This document shows positions 62,426 through 64,000 of a DNA stretch of 64,000 nucleotides, piece by piece (positions within the stretch are counted from its first letter, which is position 1; each line of letters begins with the position of its first letter). Source of the stretch: Noviherbaspirillum aerium (GTDB lineage Bacteria > Pseudomonadota > Gammaproteobacteria > Burkholderiales > Burkholderiaceae_D); contig NZ_VFAH01000009.1 of NCBI RefSeq assembly GCF_008929045.1, forward strand, positions 1 to 64,000, written 5' to 3'. A program made the position numbers and the translations under genes. The notes beneath the pieces are model-generated. The model was given only the letters and a program-made list of their open reading frames with translations, did no database searches and was not told the origin of the DNA.

Positions 62426-63232
62426 CTATGCGAGCCCGAGCACTGCCTGCATGTCGAACAGGCCCGTCTTCTTGTCGGCCAGGAAACGCGCCGCGCGCAG
62501 GCTGCCGTGCGCGTAGCTGAGCCGGCTGGAAGACTTGTGCGTGATTTCGATCCGCTCGCCGATGCCGGCGAACAGCACCGTATGGTCGCCGACGATGTCG
62601 CCGCCGCGGATGGTGGCAAAACCGATGGAGGACGGATCGCGCTCGCCGGTCACGCCTTCGCGCGCATAGACGGCGACATCCTTGAGATCGCGGCCGAGCG
62701 ACTCGGCGATCACTTCGCCCATCTTGATGGCGGTACCGGAAGGCGCATCGACCTTGTGACGGTGGTGAGCTTCGATGATCTCGATGTCGTAGCCGTGCGA
62801 AAAACTCTTCGCCGCCATTTGCAGCAGCTTGAGCGTGACATTGACGCCGACGCTCATGTTGGGCGCGAATACCACGGCGGTCTTTTCCGCGGCGGCGGCG
62901 ATGGCGGCCTTGCCCGCCTCATCGAAACCGGTGGTGCCGATGATCATCTTGATGCCGTGCGCCGCGCAGTATTCGAGATGCTTGAGCGTTCCCTCGGGGC
63001 GGGTGAAGTCGATCAGGAATTCCGCATTCGCAAGGCCCCTGGCCAGGTCCGATTCGATCGACACATTGGCCGGCTTGCCGAGGAAGGCGGCGGCGTCGGC
63101 GCCGAGACCCGGTGCGCCCGGCAAGTCGAGCGCGCCCGCAAGCACGGCGTCATCGGCGTTCTGAATGGTTTCGATCAGCATGCGGCCCATGCGGCCGGAT
63201 GCGCCTGCGACAGCGATTTTCAATGGGTTCAT
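62426..63232 (-). CDS. dapB: 4-hydroxy-tetrahydrodipicolinate reductase
   Basis: A 268-residue enzyme of the lysine/diaminopimelate pathway. The N-terminal [18 protein letters not shown] is the NAD(P)H-binding motif, and [26 protein letters not shown] is the DapB signature with the catalytic His and Lys. [13 protein letters not shown] is also conserved. The product supplies peptidoglycan mDAP. It is 11 bp downstream of bamE. Confidence 0.96.
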   Translation of the reverse strand: MNPLKIAVAGASGRMGRMLIETIQNADDAVLAGALDLPGAPGLGADAAAFLGKPANVSIESDLARGLANAEFLIDFTRPEGTLKHLEYCAAHGIKMIIGTTGFDEAGKAAIAAAAEKTAVVFAPNMSVGVNVTLKLLQMAAKSFSHGYDIEIIEAHHRHKVDAPSGTAIKMGEVIAESLGRDLKDVAVYAREGVTGERDPSSIGFATIRGGDIVGDHTVLFAGIGERIEITHKSSSRLSYAHGSLRAARFLADKKTGLFDMQAVLGLA

Positions 63233-63243
63233 GTTGATGCCTG

Positions 63244-63831
63244 TTACTTGTTGCCCGGAGCGGAGCCGGCGATGAAGGCAAGATATTCCTGTTCGGTCGG
63301 CAGCATGCCGCCCTCGATATTGACGAGGCGATTCTCCTTGAAGAATACCGTCACATTGCTGGAAATGACCTCGCCGGTGCGCTTCTTCAGCCGGAATGCA
63401 TAGTCCCAGCGGTCGGAATGGAAGATGTCGGTCAGCAGCGGCGTGCCGAGCACGAAACGCACCTGTTCACGCGTGACGCCTTCGGGACGCTGCATGCCTT
63501 CCTTGAGTTGCGCGACCATTTCGCGGGAAACGAAATTGCCCTGCTGGATATCGATCTTGTAGGGCGAGAAGATGCCGAGGAAGCGCTGTACGCCGGTGGG
63601 GCCGGTTGCCGTGACGCCGCCCGCAGGCGCCGCGGAAGCTGTATCCTGCTTTCCCTGGGCGCTTGCCGCCCCGGCCTGCTGCGCGGGCCTGGCTGCCGGC
63701 GCGGAAACGCTTGCCGGCTCCTCCATCAGCGGGTTTTTCGATGCGCATCCGGCAAGGCAGGCCGCCACGGCCAGCCATACCATACGGACGGTAACTGGTG
63801 TACGATCAAAGGAAAACAACGACGTTCGCAT
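63244..63831 (-). CDS. bamE: Outer-membrane assembly lipoprotein BamE
   Basis: A 195-residue lipoprotein of the BAM complex. ATG 63831 is used; an internal ATG at 63783 would also give a lipoprotein signal ending in LAGC. A Ser/Ala/Gly-rich linker (about 45-90) precedes the SmpA/OmlA domain: [49 protein letters not shown]. The linker is longer than in E. coli BamE but usual for betaproteobacteria. Gene order bamE-dapB with divergent fur is typical for that class. Confidence 0.93.
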   Translation of the reverse strand: MRTSLFSFDRTPVTVRMVWLAVAACLAGCASKNPLMEEPASVSAPAARPAQQAGAASAQGKQDTASAAPAGGVTATGPTGVQRFLGIFSPYKIDIQQGNFVSREMVAQLKEGMQRPEGVTREQVRFVLGTPLLTDIFHSDRWDYAFRLKKRTGEVISSNVTVFFKENRLVNIEGGMLPTEQEYLAFIAGSAPGNK

Positions 63832-63855
63832 AGTGGGTCTCAATTCTTTGAGCAA

Positions 63856-63885
63856 TTGGGCAATTGGGCCAAAACGCTATATGAT
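63856..63885 (+). promoter_or_regulatory. fur: Candidate fur promoter
   Basis: TTGGGC at 63856-63861, an 18-bp spacer and TATGAT at 63880-63885. The octamer caattggg is repeated in tandem at 63853 and 63861. The sequence GATAA-N5-GATAATCC just downstream (63883-63899) has weak likeness to a Fur box half-site, so self-control is possible but unproven. Confidence 0.35.
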
Positions 63886-63915
63886 AAAGCAGATAATCCG
63901 ATTCCGATCAACAAC

Positions 63916-64000
63916 ATGCCAAGCAATCCCTCCGAGTTAAAGGCAAGCGGTCTGAAAGCGACCTTGCCCCGTCTGAAGATCCTCGATATTTTCCAGAATA
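63916..64000 (+). CDS. fur: Ferric uptake regulator Fur (start only, cut by the window end)
   Basis: The first 28 codons of a Fur-family regulator: MPSNPSELKASGLKATLPRL, then KILDIFQN. The GLKATLPRLKILDIF segment is the start of the Fur winged-helix domain. It is divergent from bamE, the conserved betaproteobacterial arrangement. Zinc-family paralogues (Zur, PerR) cannot be excluded from so short a piece, but the context favours Fur. Confidence 0.88.
   Translation, partial: MPSNPSELKASGLKATLPRLKILDIFQN

Overview
This 64 kb window is chromosomal DNA from a GC-rich betaproteobacterium. The gene content and order fit Burkholderiales, most likely the Oxalobacteraceae (Herbaspirillum, Noviherbaspirillum or Massilia type): waaC-waaA, a complete MSHA-type pilus locus, dapB-bamE divergent from fur, leuS-lptE-holA and a tonB-exbB-exbD block. 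The family assignment is inference; no rRNA or other phylogenetic marker is present. Almost all of the window is high-GC single-copy chromosome. The exceptions are one visibly lower-GC stretch (about 45.7-48.4 kb) and one lower-GC pilin gene (8.4-8.9 kb).

Layout. 0-2.6 kb: the end of a phosphohexomutase gene, then waaC and waaA (LPS inner core). 2.7-3.7 kb: an orphan gene for an effector-like protein with a Ser/Pro-rich N-terminus. 4.1-21.8 kb: a MSHA pilus locus in two blocks. The first is mshE-G-(F)-B-A, a large MshQ-like adhesin, then mshC-D-O-P. The second is mshI, a PilN-like gene, then mshJ-K-L-M-N, with its own candidate promoter. A long palindromic repeat separates mshN from convergent galU. 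23.3-27.8 kb: an overlapping operon of a TonB-dependent receptor, a YfiR-family periplasmic protein and a membrane GGDEF-EAL protein, which looks like a ligand-to-c-di-GMP pathway. 27.8-35.6 kb (minus strand): tolC, a rhodanese, a Pcm-like methyltransferase, an RND pump and adaptor, and a TetR regulator whose operator and promoter are readable. 35.9-39.6 kb: a YkgJ-type protein, a DUF1439-like lipoprotein, uppP and recQ. 39.9-44.6 kb: a LacI-family regulator divergent from gluconokinase and a three-gene TRAP transporter, with a perfect 14-bp palindromic operator between them. 44.7-45.6 kb: trmB and tRNA-Gly.

45.7-48.3 kb: the most unusual region, a small minus-strand cassette of peptidoglycan-attack genes and candidate protective partners. 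It has a PG-binding/lysozyme-like protein followed by an LprI-family (lysozyme-inhibitor type) exported protein, then a Tae4-type amidase gene interrupted by a frameshift, then an ATGA-coupled two-helix membrane protein. I read it as two antibacterial effector-immunity pairs without a local type VI secretion system.

48.6-64 kb: hpf, a secreted PHB-depolymerase-like esterase, a diguanylate cyclase, an RlmL-like rRNA methyltransferase, a DsbA-like isomerase, a HemJ-like membrane protein, proA, holA, lptE, leuS, an orphan barstar, exbD-exbB-tonB, dapB, bamE and the first 28 codons of fur. The TonB system here could energise the receptor at 23.3 kb, and the galU, waaC, waaA and lptE genes all serve the envelope. 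No CRISPR array, rRNA operon, integrase or insertion sequence was found.
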